A stretch of 64,000 bases of DNA from a virus, in the IMG/VR virus record IMGVR_UViG_3300028025_002046, positions 30,589-94,588 of that record. The stretch is one strand, 5' to 3'. Positions 1 to 9,876 of the stretch are shown here, one piece after another. The position numbers and the translations under genes were made by a program. Numbering within the stretch: the stretch's first letter is position 1; the number at the start of each line of letters is the position of its first letter. The notes below the pieces were generated by a model. It was not told the DNA's origin, did no database searches, and saw only the letters and a program-made list of their open reading frames with translations.

Positions 1-619
1 TTTCATTCTGACCATAAAAGAAAAGTTCACGAGCGTAGTAATATGCGTTTCTATCATCGTTTGGATCTTCTCTTACAGATAGTTCAAGAAGTGGTAGATA
101 TTGTGAGCGTGGCTTTGAATTGTCTGGGTGATGGTGGATTTCTAGGTCAATCCATTCCTGAACTTCTTGGAGTCTGTCAGTAGTGAGTACTTCGTGAACT
201 GGATGTTTCCAGCGGTATCCATGACGAGCATGAATCTTGTCTCCACCATACTCTAGACCAGGTGTGCCATCTTTATTCCATGACCAAGTATATTTATAAC
301 GAGGACGAGTTGTCTCTGACTTGATGCCCTCAAGTTTTTCACGCCATCCTGGAACCAGAACTTCGTCCATGTCAAGAGAGATGCAGATATCGATATCCTT
401 TGGTAGGGCTGCTAGTGATGCGTTACGAGCATCATCAAATCTCCAAGGGCTAATTGAAATTGTAAATACGTCAATGCCTAAGTCCTGAGCAATCTGAACG
501 GTATTATCAGTAGAACCAGTATCAGCAATAAGTAAATAATCTGCATCCATGGCAGACTTATACCATGATTCTACAAACTGTTCTTCATTAAGTGCGATTG
601 TATAGACCGCAATTTTCAT
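1..619 (-). CDS. Family 2 glycosyltransferase (3' end missing)
   Basis: Partial gene cut by the left edge; 206 codons are present. The start MKIAVYTIALNE, the DTGSTDNT motif (about residues 33-40) and the acidic DMDE motif (83-86) are those of GT-A fold family 2 glycosyltransferases, which bind a nucleotide-sugar through a metal held by the DxD motif. The ATG sits 7 nt after the stop of the upstream tail-fibre gene, with the ribosome site GGAGAG in the gap, so the two are probably co-transcribed. It may glycosylate the fibres or a host surface polymer; the substrate cannot be read from the sequence. Confidence 0.85.
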   Translation of the reverse strand, partial: MKIAVYTIALNEEQFVESWYKSAMDADYLLIADTGSTDNTVQIAQDLGIDVFTISISPWRFDDARNASLAALPKDIDICISLDMDEVLVPGWREKLEGIKSETTRPRYKYTWSWNKDGTPGLEYGGDKIHARHGYRWKHPVHEVLTTDRLQEVQEWIDLEIHHHPDNSKPRSQYLPLLELSVREDPNDDRNAYYYARELFFYGQNE

Positions 620-626
620 GTCTCTC

Positions 627-3600
627 CTACTTGTTTTCTAGAGCTTCTAGTCTAGCATAAAGTTCTGAGATTTGTCCAGCCTGGTGTCTGACTACCTGCT
701 GAAGTGCTGATACATAAAATTCGTAGTTAATTGTTTCTGGAGTTACGCCATCTTCTCCATATGAAATGTAAGCGTGTAGTCCAGCATCTTCAAGGTCTTC
801 TACAATAAATCCAGCATGTTTAGGATTTGTGTCTGGCTCTGGATTGTATAGATACTCTACAGGCTCAATAGAAAGAATTTGTTCTGCTGTGTAGGATAGT
901 GGCTCAATTGCTTTCTTCATTGAGCGGCTAGACGCAACATAGCCAAGTGTATCTGGAGCGGTTGCAGATGTTACATATACTGCACGGTATGAAGATGAAA
1001 GTGTATTTCCATAAACACCAGAAGCACCGACAGTTCCAGATGGAGTAATTCCAAGACGAGAAGAGCCCTGATATCTAAAGTATGATCCAGCTGTATTGGC
1101 TCCGATCAGAAGGTCTGTGGTATTTCCAGTGGTTCCAATAACTGTTGCTTTATTATCAACGTTATTAATTCTAAGAGTTGTTCCGTCGTAGGACATGGCA
1201 GTTAGACCGTTTACATATAGTGTGCCTGAAGTATAAATGTTTGACGATACCCTCAGAACTTCTCCAACGCTCACACCGCCAGTTACAACCAGGGCTCCAG
1301 TTCCGATAGCAGATGCCCCAGTTGCATTTGTGACCGATGTTACACCTGTGACACCCAAAGTTCCTGCAATTGAGGTATTTCCAGATGCAGCGGTAACTAC
1401 AAACTTATTTGTATTAACCTTTAAGTCAGAAGTTACGCCAAGAGTTCCAGCAATACTTGTATTTCCAGTTGTATCAGCTACTGAGAATGCTGTTGAGTCA
1501 ACAGAGAATCCTCCGTTCAAAGATACTGCACCTGTGAATGTTTTTGCACCAGCAAAAGTTTGAGTTCCAGTTGTTACTGCACCAGACAAGGTATCACTAG
1601 CATCTGTAATTCCAATTGTTTGAGCACCTGTAGGTCCTGTTACAGTAATTGGTGCTGTTGCACTTGCAATACCTGCAGGTCCCTGTGGACCTGTATCTCC
1701 AGTTGCTCCGTCTAAGCCATTGTCTCCTGGGTCACCCTTTGGACCTGTAATGCCTTGAGGTCCTGTAATGCCTTGAGGTCCTGTGGGTCCCTCTGGTCCT
1801 GTAATACCTTGCGGTCCTGTAGGACCCTGTGCTCCAGTTGGTCCTTGAGGACCTGTAGCACCATCTGCACCGTTAGTTCCATTGGTTCCGTTTGTTCCGT
1901 TAGCCCCTGTAGGTCCTTGTGGACCAGTTGGACCCTGGCTACCTGCAGGTCCTGTCGGTCCAGTAGCTCCATCGGAACCATTAGTTCCATTCGTACCATT
2001 AGTTCCAGCAGGTCCAGTTGGACCAGTAGCACCATTTGAGCCAGAGGCTCCTGTCGGTCCTGTTGGACCTTGAGAACCATTACTTCCTGCAGGACCAGTT
2101 GGTCCAGTAGCACCTGTAGTTCCAGTTGGACCTGTTGGTCCACTTTGAGGTGACACAAATTCATAGAGACCAGACGTTGCGTTCCAAGATAGAACATATC
2201 CATCTTGCTTTCCAGTCATTGTAACATCGTGGATTTCATAGAGCTCAAATCCGTTTTGAATGTTAACAAAGATCTCACCATTGTTGCTCTGCACACGAGT
2301 AACAACACCAATAAACACTAAGTGTGCTGGAGCTACTGGCTTATTTGTCAAACCATAAATAAGATTTCCGCTTGTACCTAGCCATACTGGGTCTCCAGCG
2401 GCAGCGGTAGATGTGTTCAGACCAGCAAGCAAACCTTCTGTAACAACCTTAACAATATCGTTGGTTGCTCCACCAGTTTCAAGAAGACCTAGGGTCTTTG
2501 AAGATGTTCCTTCTGTAGCATTAGATGCTTTAGAAACAATCATGTTGGTTCCGTTTGCAGATGAAACATATACCGCTTGTCCCTTTGCAATTGCTTCACC
2601 GAGCTTTACCTCATGCTTTACTTGTGTTGCATAGTTATCAATCCAGGTGGTGTTGTAGTCTGTTCCATCTACCTTGGATAAAATCTGTCCTGCTGTACCG
2701 CCAGATGCTACACCAGCACCAGTAGCTCCTGTTGGACCTGTAGCACCAGGTAGACCAGTTCCAGTTGTCATTAATGCTGCTGAGAAGAATGTTCCCTGAC
2801 CGCTAGAGCTTCCGCCCCATCGAAGAGTCTGAGATGTAGTATTTCCTGTGTAGGCAGTGAAATCTACATAGTCTGTGGATCCGTTTAGATATACCAGCTT
2901 AGTAGAGTTTTGGAAAAGTCCTTCATTAGTATTGGTTGGACTTTGGCTGATGGATACGGTGTTGCCATTTTTACGGATTTGGATATTGGTCTGGTTATTA
3001 GAAACTGCAGCGGTAGACCACCAAACTTGAAAAGTAATATTATAGTATCCAGCAATAGTTGGCAAGAACTTTTTGTCGGTAGGGTTCCACCAGCTGTTTG
3101 GATCAAAGTCATCCACGAAAGGAATTACCGTGTCAGTGTTTGCAGTTACAGTAAGGTCTCCTGTTAAACGACCTTGCGAAACAGCATCAGTAGCAGAAAT
3201 ATTTGCAGACGGTCCTGTTGGACCTGTAGCACCTGTAGGTCCAGTAGCTCCTGTAGGTCCTGCAACTGTAGATGCCGCACCTGTGGCTCCTGTAGGTCCT
3301 GTTGGACCAGTATCCCCTATAGAGCCTTGAGCACCTGTAGGTCCAGTTACTCCATCATTTCCAGCAACTCCTTGAGGACCAGTAGGACCCTCGTTTCCTT
3401 GGTCGCCTTGAGGACCTGTTGGTCCCTGTGGTCCAGTATCGCCTTGCGGTCCTGTAGGACCTAAATCTCCTTGTGGACCTGTCGGTCCTGTGTCTCCTTG
3501 TGAACCTGTAGGACCAGTCTCACCCTGGGGACCTGTTGGTCCTTCGTTTCCTTGTGGTCCTGTAGCTCCATCGTTACCCTGGACTCCCTGATCGCCTTGC

Positions 3601-4496
3601 GGTCCTGTAGGACCAGTATCCCCAGTAGCACCTGTTGGTCCTATTGGACCAGTATCTCCTGTTAAACCTGTACTTCCTTGAATACCTTCTGGACCTTGTG
3701 CTCCAGTTGGTCCAGTTGCACCAGCATTTCCTTGTGGACCTGTAGGTCCAGTATCACCAGTAGGTCCAGCATCTCCTTGTGGTCCTGTCGGACCTGGCAC
3801 GGTAGAGTCAGCACCAGTTGGACCAGTAGGACCTTGAGGACCTACAATCTGACCTACATCAGTCCAAGATGAGCCATCCCAGACATATAGATTTCCATCG
3901 GCATCAACAATGTATGCGTCTCCGCTTTCGTTTCCAGATGATGGAAGATTTCCTACTGTGGCTACTGAGCCTTTAAAGTTAATTGATGTACCCTGCGGTC
4001 CTGTAGGACCCTGAGAACCTGTTGGTCCAATATCTCCCTGCGGACCTGTAGCCCCTGTAGCACCTACGTTTCCTTGAGGTCCAGTCGGACCCTGAGAACC
4101 TTGAGGACCTGTTGGTCCTGTTTCTCCAGCATTACCCTGGATACCTTGATTACCCTGAGCACCTGTAGCCCCTGTTGGACCAACACTTCCTTGTGATCCT
4201 GTAGGACCCTGAGATCCAGTAGGACCTTGAGCACCAGTAGCACCGTTAGCACCAGTAGCACCTGTTGCTCCAGTAGGACCAGTAACGGTACTTGCAGCTC
4301 CTGTTGGTCCTGTAGGACCAGTGGGTCCTGCTTCTCCAGGAAGACTAGCGTATGGAAGATCTGGATAAAGATTAACGCTGTCACCAAACTTAAACAGATT
4401 TGTATCTGTCTCATATCCAATTTCACCTTCAGCGAGAATGTATGTAGACTCAGCCCATTCAGCTGCTAATCCTCTGCGGTGTTGAATAATTGCCAT
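627..4496 (-). CDS. Collagen-like tail fibre with C-terminal S74 chaperone domain
   Basis: 1289 residues. The N-terminal 45 residues ([14 protein letters not shown], then [13 protein letters not shown]) match the Mtd_N-type domain that anchors phage fibres. Long Gly-X-Y blocks rich in GPTGPTG and GPQG (roughly 55-170, 220-425, 790-950) should form trimeric collagen-like rods. Between them lie globular parts, including a C1q-like jelly-roll (about 430-560). The last 100 residues (from [12 protein letters not shown], ending in an [12 protein letters not shown] coiled coil) are a peptidase S74 intramolecular chaperone, which trimerises the fibre and in relatives cuts itself off. Its start overlaps the stop of the upstream collagen gene (TAATG). 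Probably a receptor-binding fibre. Confidence 0.9.
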   Translation of the reverse strand: MAIIQHRRGLAAEWAESTYILAEGEIGYETDTNLFKFGDSVNLYPDLPYASLPGEAGPTGPTGPTGAASTVTGPTGATGATGANGATGAQGPTGSQGPTGSQGSVGPTGATGAQGNQGIQGNAGETGPTGPQGSQGPTGPQGNVGATGATGPQGDIGPTGSQGPTGPQGTSINFKGSVATVGNLPSSGNESGDAYIVDADGNLYVWDGSSWTDVGQIVGPQGPTGPTGADSTVPGPTGPQGDAGPTGDTGPTGPQGNAGATGPTGAQGPEGIQGSTGLTGDTGPIGPTGATGDTGPTGPQGDQGVQGNDGATGPQGNEGPTGPQGETGPTGSQGDTGPTGPQGDLGPTGPQGDTGPQGPTGPQGDQGNEGPTGPQGVAGNDGVTGPTGAQGSIGDTGPTGPTGATGAASTVAGPTGATGPTGATGPTGPSANISATDAVSQGRLTGDLTVTANTDTVIPFVDDFDPNSWWNPTDKKFLPTIAGYYNITFQVWWSTAAVSNNQTNIQIRKNGNTVSISQSPTNTNEGLFQNSTKLVYLNGSTDYVDFTAYTGNTTSQTLRWGGSSSGQGTFFSAALMTTGTGLPGATGPTGATGAGVASGGTAGQILSKVDGTDYNTTWIDNYATQVKHEVKLGEAIAKGQAVYVSSANGTNMIVSKASNATEGTSSKTLGLLETGGATNDIVKVVTEGLLAGLNTSTAAAGDPVWLGTSGNLIYGLTNKPVAPAHLVFIGVVTRVQSNNGEIFVNIQNGFELYEIHDVTMTGKQDGYVLSWNATSGLYEFVSPQSGPTGPTGTTGATGPTGPAGSNGSQGPTGPTGASGSNGATGPTGPAGTNGTNGTNGSDGATGPTGPAGSQGPTGPQGPTGANGTNGTNGTNGADGATGPQGPTGAQGPTGPQGITGPEGPTGPQGITGPQGITGPKGDPGDNGLDGATGDTGPQGPAGIASATAPITVTGPTGAQTIGITDASDTLSGAVTTGTQTFAGAKTFTGAVSLNGGFSVDSTAFSVADTTGNTSIAGTLGVTSDLKVNTNKFVVTAASGNTSIAGTLGVTGVTSVTNATGASAIGTGALVVTGGVSVGEVLRVSSNIYTSGTLYVNGLTAMSYDGTTLRINNVDNKATVIGTTGNTTDLLIGANTAGSYFRYQGSSRLGITPSGTVGASGVYGNTLSSSYRAVYVTSATAPDTLGYVASSRSMKKAIEPLSYTAEQILSIEPVEYLYNPEPDTNPKHAGFIVEDLEDAGLHAYISYGEDGVTPETINYEFYVSALQQVVRHQAGQISELYARLEALENK

Positions 4497-5635
4497 TAAG
4501 GTGTTCCTCCATCGATTATCCCATCAATCCTGATGTAGATAAGGTCAAGAATGTCTTCCAGAGCGGCTTCGTCTAAAGATACATCCTTGCTAGTATCATT
4601 ATACACTATCGGACTTGTTGCTGTTAGTATTCCAGAAGATCCAGTAGGACCTGTAGCCCCTGCACTACCTGTAGGACCAGTTGCTCCTCTTGCTCCTGCT
4701 GGTCCTGTATCTCCACGTGGTCCTGTTACACCAGTAGCACCAACTTCACCACGAAGACCCTGGATACCCTGCTCACCTTGGTCTCCTTGTGGTCCTGTAG
4801 GACCTGTTGGTCCTGGGACTGTGCTTGCAGCACCAGTTACACCTCTTGGACCTGTTGGTCCTTGTGGACCTGTCGGACCAGTTGCCCCAAGCTCTCCATT
4901 TAATCCTTGTGGTCCTTGAGGTCCATCATCGCCTTGCGGTCCTTGTGGTCCTGTATCTCCTTGCGGTCCAGGAACTGTGCTATCCAAACCTCTGGGTCCT
5001 GTCGAACCAGTAGGACCAGTTGCTCCGTTAGCCCCTGTGTCGCCCTTAAATCCTTGAGCACCTTGTTCGCCTTGAATACCTCTTGGACCAGTTGGTCCAG
5101 TAGTTCCTTGTGGTCCTTGAGGACCAGTAGCACCTGCTAAACCCCTAGGACCTAAATCTCCTTGAGGACCTTTTAGTCCTTGTGGTCCTGTATCTCCCTT
5201 TGGTCCTTGAACACCTTGCTGACCTGCTGGACCTGTAGGTCCGATAGAACCAACATTTCCTTCGGGACCCTGGAGTCCCTGTGGACCAGCATCTCCCTTG
5301 TCACCCTTGGGTCCTGTAGGACCAGTATCTCCGTCAGAGCCTGTTTCTCCTTGAGGTCCTGCGTCACCCTTATCTCCCTTTAATCCTTTTTCTCCAGTTA
5401 AGCCTCTAGGTCCTGTGCTTCCTGTTGGTCCCTGAATACCCTGAATACCCTGCTGACCTTGCGGTCCTGTGGGTCCAGTATTGCCAGGTATTCCTTGAGG
5501 ACCTTGAGGACCAGTAGATCCAATAGTAGATATATCACCAGTAAACGGAGCAATTCTAATTACACTTTGTGTAGGCTCAACGCTAACTATTTTTACAATT
5601 ATGTCTGGCTGTTCGGGATCGATGTAATTTGTCAT
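4496..5635 (-). CDS. Second collagen-like tail fibre protein
   Basis: 379 residues. A 40-residue head ([20 protein letters not shown]) is followed by almost uninterrupted Gly-X-Y repeats (about 41-330) and a short C-terminal cap ([23 protein letters not shown]) of the kind that ends many phage fibres and nucleates trimers. Repeats mix GPTG, GPQG and charged [11 protein letters not shown] triplets, unlike the threonine-heavy repeats of the larger fibre. It overlaps the next gene by TAATG, so translation is coupled. Likely a rod linking the baseplate to the distal fibre. Confidence 0.8.
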   Translation of the reverse strand: MTNYIDPEQPDIIVKIVSVEPTQSVIRIAPFTGDISTIGSTGPQGPQGIPGNTGPTGPQGQQGIQGIQGPTGSTGPRGLTGEKGLKGDKGDAGPQGETGSDGDTGPTGPKGDKGDAGPQGLQGPEGNVGSIGPTGPAGQQGVQGPKGDTGPQGLKGPQGDLGPRGLAGATGPQGPQGTTGPTGPRGIQGEQGAQGFKGDTGANGATGPTGSTGPRGLDSTVPGPQGDTGPQGPQGDDGPQGPQGLNGELGATGPTGPQGPTGPRGVTGAASTVPGPTGPTGPQGDQGEQGIQGLRGEVGATGVTGPRGDTGPAGARGATGPTGSAGATGPTGSSGILTATSPIVYNDTSKDVSLDEAALEDILDLIYIRIDGIIDGGTP

Positions 5636-5646
5636 CTAACCCACCA

Positions 5647-7026
5647 CTAATCAGTGAGCCTTAGCCCAGAAAGAATCCACTTATCGGTATCGACCTTGAG
5701 AAGAGTTGCTGTTGAGTTAATTGGCACAATGAATGGAGACTGGTTTAAAGCTGAGTATCCTCCAGACCCCTCGCCAAAAACGTTAGTTGTTTGACCGTCT
5801 GCAACAAAAATATGCCAAGAACTCTCATCGCTAGTAGCAAATTTGATTTCAGAGCCGATTGGGAAAGCAACGGATGCATTAGTTGGAACAGTAAACTCTG
5901 ATGCAGTTTCAGTCAGGTTTGCATAAAGAAGTTTTCCAATGTGGGAAAGTGCTCCAGTTAGGGGGCTTCCATCACTTGCAAGCACTCTTGCGTGGGAACC
6001 CTTGCTGGTATTAACGTAGCCAATAGTTGCAATTTGGTTTTCTGGGTTACTTGAATCTCCTAGATATTCTCCACCGTTGTAAGAACTAATAATTACATCG
6101 TGATCACTTGACTGAAGGTACAGATCACTTTGATTGTTAAGAATTCCTGTAACAAATAGACCACCCATTGCAGGACCAAGTAAGTATCCGTTTGAGTTAA
6201 AGTTCCAATAATTGTTCCAGAATGGCTCATAAGTAAAAACATATGAGGCTCCTGCTGTAAAGACTGCTCCTGATGCTGTAACACTTGTCAATCCCTCTGA
6301 TGGGGAATTACTGTTTACAGAATCAACAGTGTAATCAGTTCCGTCAACATTCACAACGTAGTCTGTGCTAATGTCTGATGCAGTGGTTGTGAGAAAGGTT
6401 GTAGAGCTTGTCAAATTGTCGTTTACATACGTATTTTCAATTCTTGTTGGTCTTGTAAAAATGCTAACGCTTCTTGCGTCATCTTCAATGTAGACATTGT
6501 TTCTTTCGCCACCAAGAATAAGGTCAGCGTTTGAATCATCTTGTGTTCCACCAGCACGAATGTGAATGTGGTTTGGATTGGTTGGGTCAATGATTAGGTA
6601 CTGGTCGTTAGCATACAAGTCTGCATCTGGCACTATCTCTATAGTGCTATTTGATTGACCGTCACCAGATGCTGTTCCAGCACCGATAATCTGAACACCG
6701 TCAAAAGTAATGTCTCCAGTAGTGCCTGACTCAATATCGCCAATAGTTGCTACCCTATTGCTGGAGTTAGGTGTCATTTCTGCATCTCCCCAGTTGATGA
6801 AAACATTTCCAGGTCCATCATCGCCAGGGTATAGGATAATGTCTCTAGCAGAACGAAGAGCAAGGTCGTCTTGAGGAGCAGTGATACGAGTAGTACCAGT
6901 TCCACTCTTAGTAATGCTTAGAAGAAGATTGTCGCTAGTATCATTTAGCTCAAAAGGAACTGTAGAACTTACACCTCCGCCAGTACCAGATGGACCAGGC
7001 ATTGGAACAATTTTAATAATTGGCAT
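5647..7026 (-). CDS. Tail-associated structural protein
   Basis: 459 residues, no transmembrane segment or signal peptide. The start MPIIKIVPMPGPSGTGGG and the repeated beta-rich phrases (QIATIGYVNTSKGSH, VATIGDIESGTTGD) are typical of fibre and appendage proteins; the -ATIGDI/Y- phrase recurs twice at block boundaries. The C-terminal 100 residues resemble small beta-sandwich domains found in fibres. It lies between the collagen fibres and a small upstream structural gene in one operon. Exact role not recognised. Confidence 0.7.
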   Translation of the reverse strand: MPIIKIVPMPGPSGTGGGVSSTVPFELNDTSDNLLLSITKSGTGTTRITAPQDDLALRSARDIILYPGDDGPGNVFINWGDAEMTPNSSNRVATIGDIESGTTGDITFDGVQIIGAGTASGDGQSNSTIEIVPDADLYANDQYLIIDPTNPNHIHIRAGGTQDDSNADLILGGERNNVYIEDDARSVSIFTRPTRIENTYVNDNLTSSTTFLTTTASDISTDYVVNVDGTDYTVDSVNSNSPSEGLTSVTASGAVFTAGASYVFTYEPFWNNYWNFNSNGYLLGPAMGGLFVTGILNNQSDLYLQSSDHDVIISSYNGGEYLGDSSNPENQIATIGYVNTSKGSHARVLASDGSPLTGALSHIGKLLYANLTETASEFTVPTNASVAFPIGSEIKFATSDESSWHIFVADGQTTNVFGEGSGGYSALNQSPFIVPINSTATLLKVDTDKWILSGLRLTD

Positions 7027-7415
7027 TATGGACCACCTACTGGAGTAACGTCAGATAGAACTACGATAGTTCCAATAATTGGTGTCCAAATGGTATTCTC
7101 GTCGATAGTTACTTGAAGGTCGAAAGATAGTTCGGCGGCGACAGCATTGTAGCCAGTTCCCCAAGTAGAAGTAATTTCTGGAGTAGCTACGATATCTACA
7201 TAGCCAACTCCTGGTGTAACTACGAGTTCATCAAGAACTTCGCCTTTTGCATTATAGGCACTTGACAAATACGTCCAAGCAGATGTATCATACTTAGTAG
7301 TTTCATCGTTTTGCCAAAACTCAACACGGAGTCCAGCGGTATCACCACGGACAATCTTCCATTTAACTGGAACTGGTTCTGCACCAAAGGATTCGGGGAT
7401 AGTAGGAATGGTCAT
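7026..7415 (-). CDS. Small structural or tail protein
   Basis: 129 residues starting MTIPTIPESFGAEPVPVKWKIVRGDT. The beta-rich sequence with 'KWKIVRGDTAGLRVEFW' resembles small baseplate or upper-fibre proteins (BppU-like). I chose the ATG at 7415 rather than the in-frame GTG at 7433, because that GTG lies in the -10 element (TATAAT at 7425-7430). First gene of the leftward tail operon; its stop overlaps the next start. Confidence 0.65.
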   Translation of the reverse strand: MTIPTIPESFGAEPVPVKWKIVRGDTAGLRVEFWQNDETTKYDTSAWTYLSSAYNAKGEVLDELVVTPGVGYVDIVATPEITSTWGTGYNAVAAELSFDLQVTIDENTIWTPIIGTIVVLSDVTPVGGP

Positions 7416-7424
7416 AGTAGTATA

Positions 7425-7430
7425 ATTATA
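7425..7430 (-). promoter_or_regulatory. -10 element of the leftward tail operon
   Basis: TATAAT ends 9 nt before the ATG at 7415; a second hexamer TATACT overlaps just downstream. There is no clear -35. The very short leader leaves no room for a ribosome site. Confidence 0.5.
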
Positions 7431-7445
7431 CACTAATTGTTTAAA

Positions 7446-7502
7446 TTAAAAAGCCAGTATCCAAGGTGGTGGGTATGAGAGAGACGACCCTGGATACTGA
7501 CA
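7446..7502 (-). ncRNA. Candidate small RNA ending in a terminator hairpin
   Basis: On the minus strand a -10 hexamer (TATACT, 7508-7513) is followed within about 10 nt by CAGTATCCA (7491-7499), which pairs perfectly over 9 bp with TGGATACTG (7455-7463), followed by CTTTTTAATTT. The loop holds an inner GGGT/ACCC pair and a CTCTCTC tract that could pair with GAGAGA-type ribosome sites such as the one before the 619 start. A short terminated transcript is inferred. Confidence 0.4.
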
Positions 7503-7521
7503 AATATAGTATAACATAACC

Positions 7522-7542
7522 TGTGGATAAGTCTGTGGATAA
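7522..7542 (-). repeat. DnaA-box pair, 12 bp apart
   Basis: TTATCCACA occurs twice on the minus strand (7522-7530 and 7534-7542), 12 bp start to start. It is the exact DnaA-box consensus and covers the -35 region of the candidate small-RNA promoter. An equivalent 12-bp pair lies at 26470-26490. Confidence 0.6.
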
Positions 7543-7695
7543 CTTTATTTTTATTTTTTATTTGACAAAACACCAAAAGTGTGATACCCTCTAAATATTA
7601 GGATTTAGGGCTATTATTTATATACTATATAGTATTATAATAATAAATAACTAATAAGGGCTTGCATTTTATTTAATATATGGTATTATGTATAT

Positions 7696-8145
7696 ATGAA
7701 ACTATGTAAAGATTGTGGTGTGAATGAGAGATACTCTTCACAAAAAACTGGTAAAGTATATTCCTATTGCAAAGCATGTCAGGCTGTTCGTGTAACACAG
7801 CATCAGCGTACTGAAAAAGGTAAAGCCACTTTAAAAAGAAGTTTAAAGAGATATGCTAAAACTGAAAAGGGCAAGGCTGCAATAAGAAGAAGTAACAGAA
7901 ATCAGAATCGTAAGAAAAATGGGTTCACTCAAGAAATGTTTAATGATATGCTATTTAACCAGGATTTCAAGTGTGCACTTTGCTATGCTGAAATAAATAT
8001 TTCTTCTCATGCTGACCATGATCATAAAACTGGTAAGGCTAGGGCAATCCTATGTCATTCATGTAATACCCTTTTAGGAAGAATAGAGAACAAGGGTTTT
8101 GATTGGGTAGACAAAGCAAAACTGTACGTTGATAGTTTTAGATAG
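7696..8145 (+). CDS. HNH endonuclease, recombination endonuclease VII type
   Basis: 149 residues. An N-terminal zinc ribbon (C4-x2-C7, C25-x2-C28) and a basic linker with two TEKGKA repeats precede an endonuclease VII domain: C93-x2-C96, the catalytic DHDH at 107-110, TGKARAILC and C120-x2-C123-N124. The T4 relative cleaves branched DNA; many phage copies are free-standing HNH genes. A TATTAT hexamer lies exactly 6 nt before the ATG, so the mRNA is probably leaderless. It is isolated between oppositely oriented genes, which suits a mobile endonuclease. Confidence 0.85.
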   Translation: MKLCKDCGVNERYSSQKTGKVYSYCKACQAVRVTQHQRTEKGKATLKRSLKRYAKTEKGKAAIRRSNRNQNRKKNGFTQEMFNDMLFNQDFKCALCYAEINISSHADHDHKTGKARAILCHSCNTLLGRIENKGFDWVDKAKLYVDSFR

Positions 8146-8150
8146 ATAAT

Positions 8151-8441
8151 TTACTTTCCAGAACGAGTAATATACTCTACAAAAAGTTTAGTTAAGTTCT
8201 CGATTTTTAAATCCAGCTTTTCGTGATATTCTTCACCTTTATGATTCTGAGATTTTAAATCTAAGATATCCTGTTCCATTCTGTTTACTTGATCTTTCAT
8301 TGATTGACCACCATTAGGTTTCATTTCATGCTTGATCTCTTCAAAATAGTGTTTGGTTAACCATCTGACTCCTAGAGCCACTGATGTAATAATTGTAATA
8401 AGGCTAATAGTGATAGCTAAGATAGATTCTACTAATGTCAT
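8151..8441 (-). CDS. Membrane protein with coiled coil
   Basis: 96 residues. One transmembrane segment (about 5-27, ILAITISLITIITSVALGV) is followed by a long charged helix with heptad spacing (about 45-90). Topology and size resemble phage holin or spanin-like accessory proteins and small membrane scaffolds. The lysis genes are 30 kb away, so a lysis role is not supported by position. Unknown function. Confidence 0.55.
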   Translation of the reverse strand: MTLVESILAITISLITIITSVALGVRWLTKHYFEEIKHEMKPNGGQSMKDQVNRMEQDILDLKSQNHKGEEYHEKLDLKIENLTKLFVEYITRSGK

Positions 8442-8466
8442 AACATTTATAATTATATATGATATT

Positions 8467-8661
8467 TTAAAATCGGCGGTAAAAAGTTCGACGAAAAAGT
8501 TCGCTTTTTAGCACGGCGGCGATAATAGAGAACCCCACATCCAATATGCATTTCCAATGCCGCTGGATGAAATAAAAAACATAGCCCAGGAAGCCCCAGA
8601 ATGCCCCTAGAATCGATTGAGATGGTATCCGACGAACTCTACTATGGTCTAAAATGAACAA
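8467..8661 (-). CDS. Possible small membrane protein, TTG start
   Basis: 64 residues with one or two hydrophobic segments (about 18-33 and 38-52) and a very basic end (RRTFYRRF). The start would be TTG with no ribosome site, inside a palindrome (CCTTATTTTATAAGG, 8649-8663) between divergent genes. Weak case; kept because nothing else occupies this stretch. Confidence 0.3.
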   Translation of the reverse strand: MFILDHSRVRRIPSQSILGAFWGFLGYVFYFIQRHWKCILDVGFSIIAAVLKSELFRRTFYRRF

Positions 8662-8694
8662 CCCTTATTTTATAAGGATATGGTAGAATAAAAT

Positions 8695-8901
8695 ATGAAA
8701 GAAAACGGAGATGTTGAGTTCCTGGATCTATTCGATCCGTCTCAACCTAGATCAGATAAAGAGCTTATCGAAGAAAGACTCGCTATCTGCAATCAATGTC
8801 CATGGCTTCAGAAGAATTTGATGAAATGTAGACAATGTGGTTGTTATATGAAGCTAAAATCTACTTTGCGTCAAGCTAAGTGTCCTCTAGGACATTGGTA
8901 A
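8695..8901 (+). CDS. Cysteine-rich zinc-ribbon protein, DUF6171-like
   Basis: 68 residues. Cysteines are arranged as CNQCPWLQKNLMKCRQCGCYM with a later CPLGHW, giving a compact zinc-binding module. The RLAICNQCPWLQ phrase is shared by small proteins of many tailed phages; no function is known. TAGAAT lies 5 nt before the ATG, so translation is probably leaderless. Confidence 0.75.
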   Translation: MKENGDVEFLDLFDPSQPRSDKELIEERLAICNQCPWLQKNLMKCRQCGCYMKLKSTLRQAKCPLGHW

Positions 8902-8922
8902 GATACTTTTGCTTCAATCAAG

Positions 8923-8937
8923 ACAGGCTTTGCCTGT
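8923..8937 (+). terminator. Hairpin after the zinc-ribbon gene
   Basis: ACAGGC-TTT-GCCTGT forms a 6-bp stem 21 nt after the stop codon. There is no T tract, so termination is uncertain. Confidence 0.35.
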
Positions 8938-8994
8938 TGTATACCGTTCGATTTTATGTTATACTATAGTTCTACATATTTAGGAGAGAAATAT

Positions 8995-9171
8995 ATGTCA
9001 TTTTACGACGAAAGAGCATATCAGAACAAAGATATCCTCGAAAAGATGTTCCTACAGGGACTTTCATCCAAACAAATTGCAAAACAGTTGCATATTTCGT
9101 ATAAATTAGTCAATCTCTGGCTTGTTAAGCATAATTTAGTCACTCGTAACTCAGAAATGAGTTTTCCATAA
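8995..9171 (+). CDS. Small helix-turn-helix protein
   Basis: 58 residues starting MSFYDERAYQ. The segment ILEKMFLQGLSSKQIAKQLH followed by ISYKLVNLWLVKHNL is a compact HTH resembling the homeodomain-like resolvase or LuxR-type recognition helix. The ATG at 8995 has a GGAGAG site 9 nt upstream and was preferred over an upstream in-frame ATG at 8956 inside the promoter. It heads the rightward gene array and could be a phage transcription regulator. Confidence 0.65.
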   Translation: MSFYDERAYQNKDILEKMFLQGLSSKQIAKQLHISYKLVNLWLVKHNLVTRNSEMSFP

Positions 9172-9266
9172 TGCTTAAAAAGATTGGTTGGCTTATTTTG
9201 TTATCTTTATGCTTATTTAGCTTTCAAGCACTGTTCTTTGCTGTCATTTCTACGTTATTTCTGTAA
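9171..9266 (+). CDS. 31-residue membrane microprotein
   Basis: The ATG overlaps the stop of the HTH gene (ATAATG). The protein is nearly one hydrophobic helix (KKIGWLILLSLCLFSFQALF) with a positive N-terminus. Real by coupling and composition; unknown role. Confidence 0.45.
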   Translation: MLKKIGWLILLSLCLFSFQALFFAVISTLFL

Positions 9267-9521
9267 TACCTGGCAAAATAGCAAATCTGAAAAAATTTTT
9301 ATTTTCCATATTGGAGAAAATCTGAATATTTTGAATAAGTGTATGATACATACCCTAGGGTAGTGCTACCAGGGTTTCGTAGTGAGCACACATCCCCCTA
9401 CTACCAGCTAAATACAGAGCTTCGATCTGTTATCAATTCGTTACACAAATAAGCGTGTTTGTGCTTGCTAAATGTCTGCCTACTACCCTATAATTAATAC
9501 ATAAAGAGAAAAGGAAAACAA
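9267..9521. other. 255-nt intergenic stretch before the small-gene array
   Basis: AT-rich, with a CCCTAGGG palindrome near 9352 and the first AATGTC promoter at its right end. No gene seen. Confidence 0.5.
9471..9494 (+). promoter_or_regulatory. AATGTC-type phage promoter 1
   Basis: AATGTC (9471) and TATAAT (9489), 18 nt start to start, no TTGACA. Drives 9522. Confidence 0.75.
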
Positions 9522-9695
9522 ATGACTAAGGTTCTATCGGTTCTATCACTAATCGCTCACGCAGTAGCATTTCTAGTTGCTGTCTATGTAATGGTTCTAG
9601 ACAAAGAAGGTAACTATGGTTATCTACTTGTTTTGGCAACCTTCGTTACCCTGCCAGTAACCATAATTCTAGTAGCAAACAAACTAAGCAAGTAA
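9522..9695 (+). CDS. 57-residue two-helix membrane protein
   Basis: MTKVLSVLSLIAHAVAFLVA then a second hydrophobic segment (YGYLLVLATFVTLPVTIILV) joined by a short charged loop: a hairpin membrane protein. Ribosome site AAAGGAAAA before the ATG. First gene of its cassette; 10 nt before the next ATG. Unknown function. Confidence 0.7.
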   Translation: MTKVLSVLSLIAHAVAFLVAVYVMVLDKEGNYGYLLVLATFVTLPVTIILVANKLSK

Positions 9696-9705
9696 AGGAA
9701 AACAA

Positions 9706-9831
9706 ATGAGCAATTTCAAACTATACCTATACACCGTTGATGGCGATGCCGTTACCTCAATGATTCACGTTGATGATGTTGAAGAATTCTTGCTTGAACA
9801 TCCTGATGCCGTGCTAACTAACCGTAGATAG
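9706..9831 (+). CDS. 41-residue protein, paralogue of the gene at 10906
   Basis: MSNFKLYLYTVDGDAVTSMI, ending EEFLLEHPDAVLTNRR. The 45-residue protein at 10906 shares the YTxDGDAVxS core and the EFLxEHPxAVxTN tail, so this is a duplicated family. Acidic, no membrane segment. The stop TAG directly abuts a DnaA box. Confidence 0.7.
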   Translation: MSNFKLYLYTVDGDAVTSMIHVDDVEEFLLEHPDAVLTNRR

Positions 9832-9861
9832 TTATCCACAGGATAGCAATAGTTATCCACA
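9832..9861 (+). repeat. DnaA-box pair, 21 bp apart
   Basis: TTATCCACA at 9832-9840 and 9853-9861, same strand, starting immediately after a TAG stop and followed by a GGTACC core. It stands where other modules have a GC hairpin. Confidence 0.6.
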
Positions 9862-9876
9862 GGCGGTACCCAAAAA

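Noticed and set aside
1755-5650. Many long plus-strand reading frames opposite the collagen-like fibres
   Set aside because: They are low-complexity mirror translations of the Gly-X-Y repeats, with no ribosome sites or promoters, and the minus frames are clearly coding.
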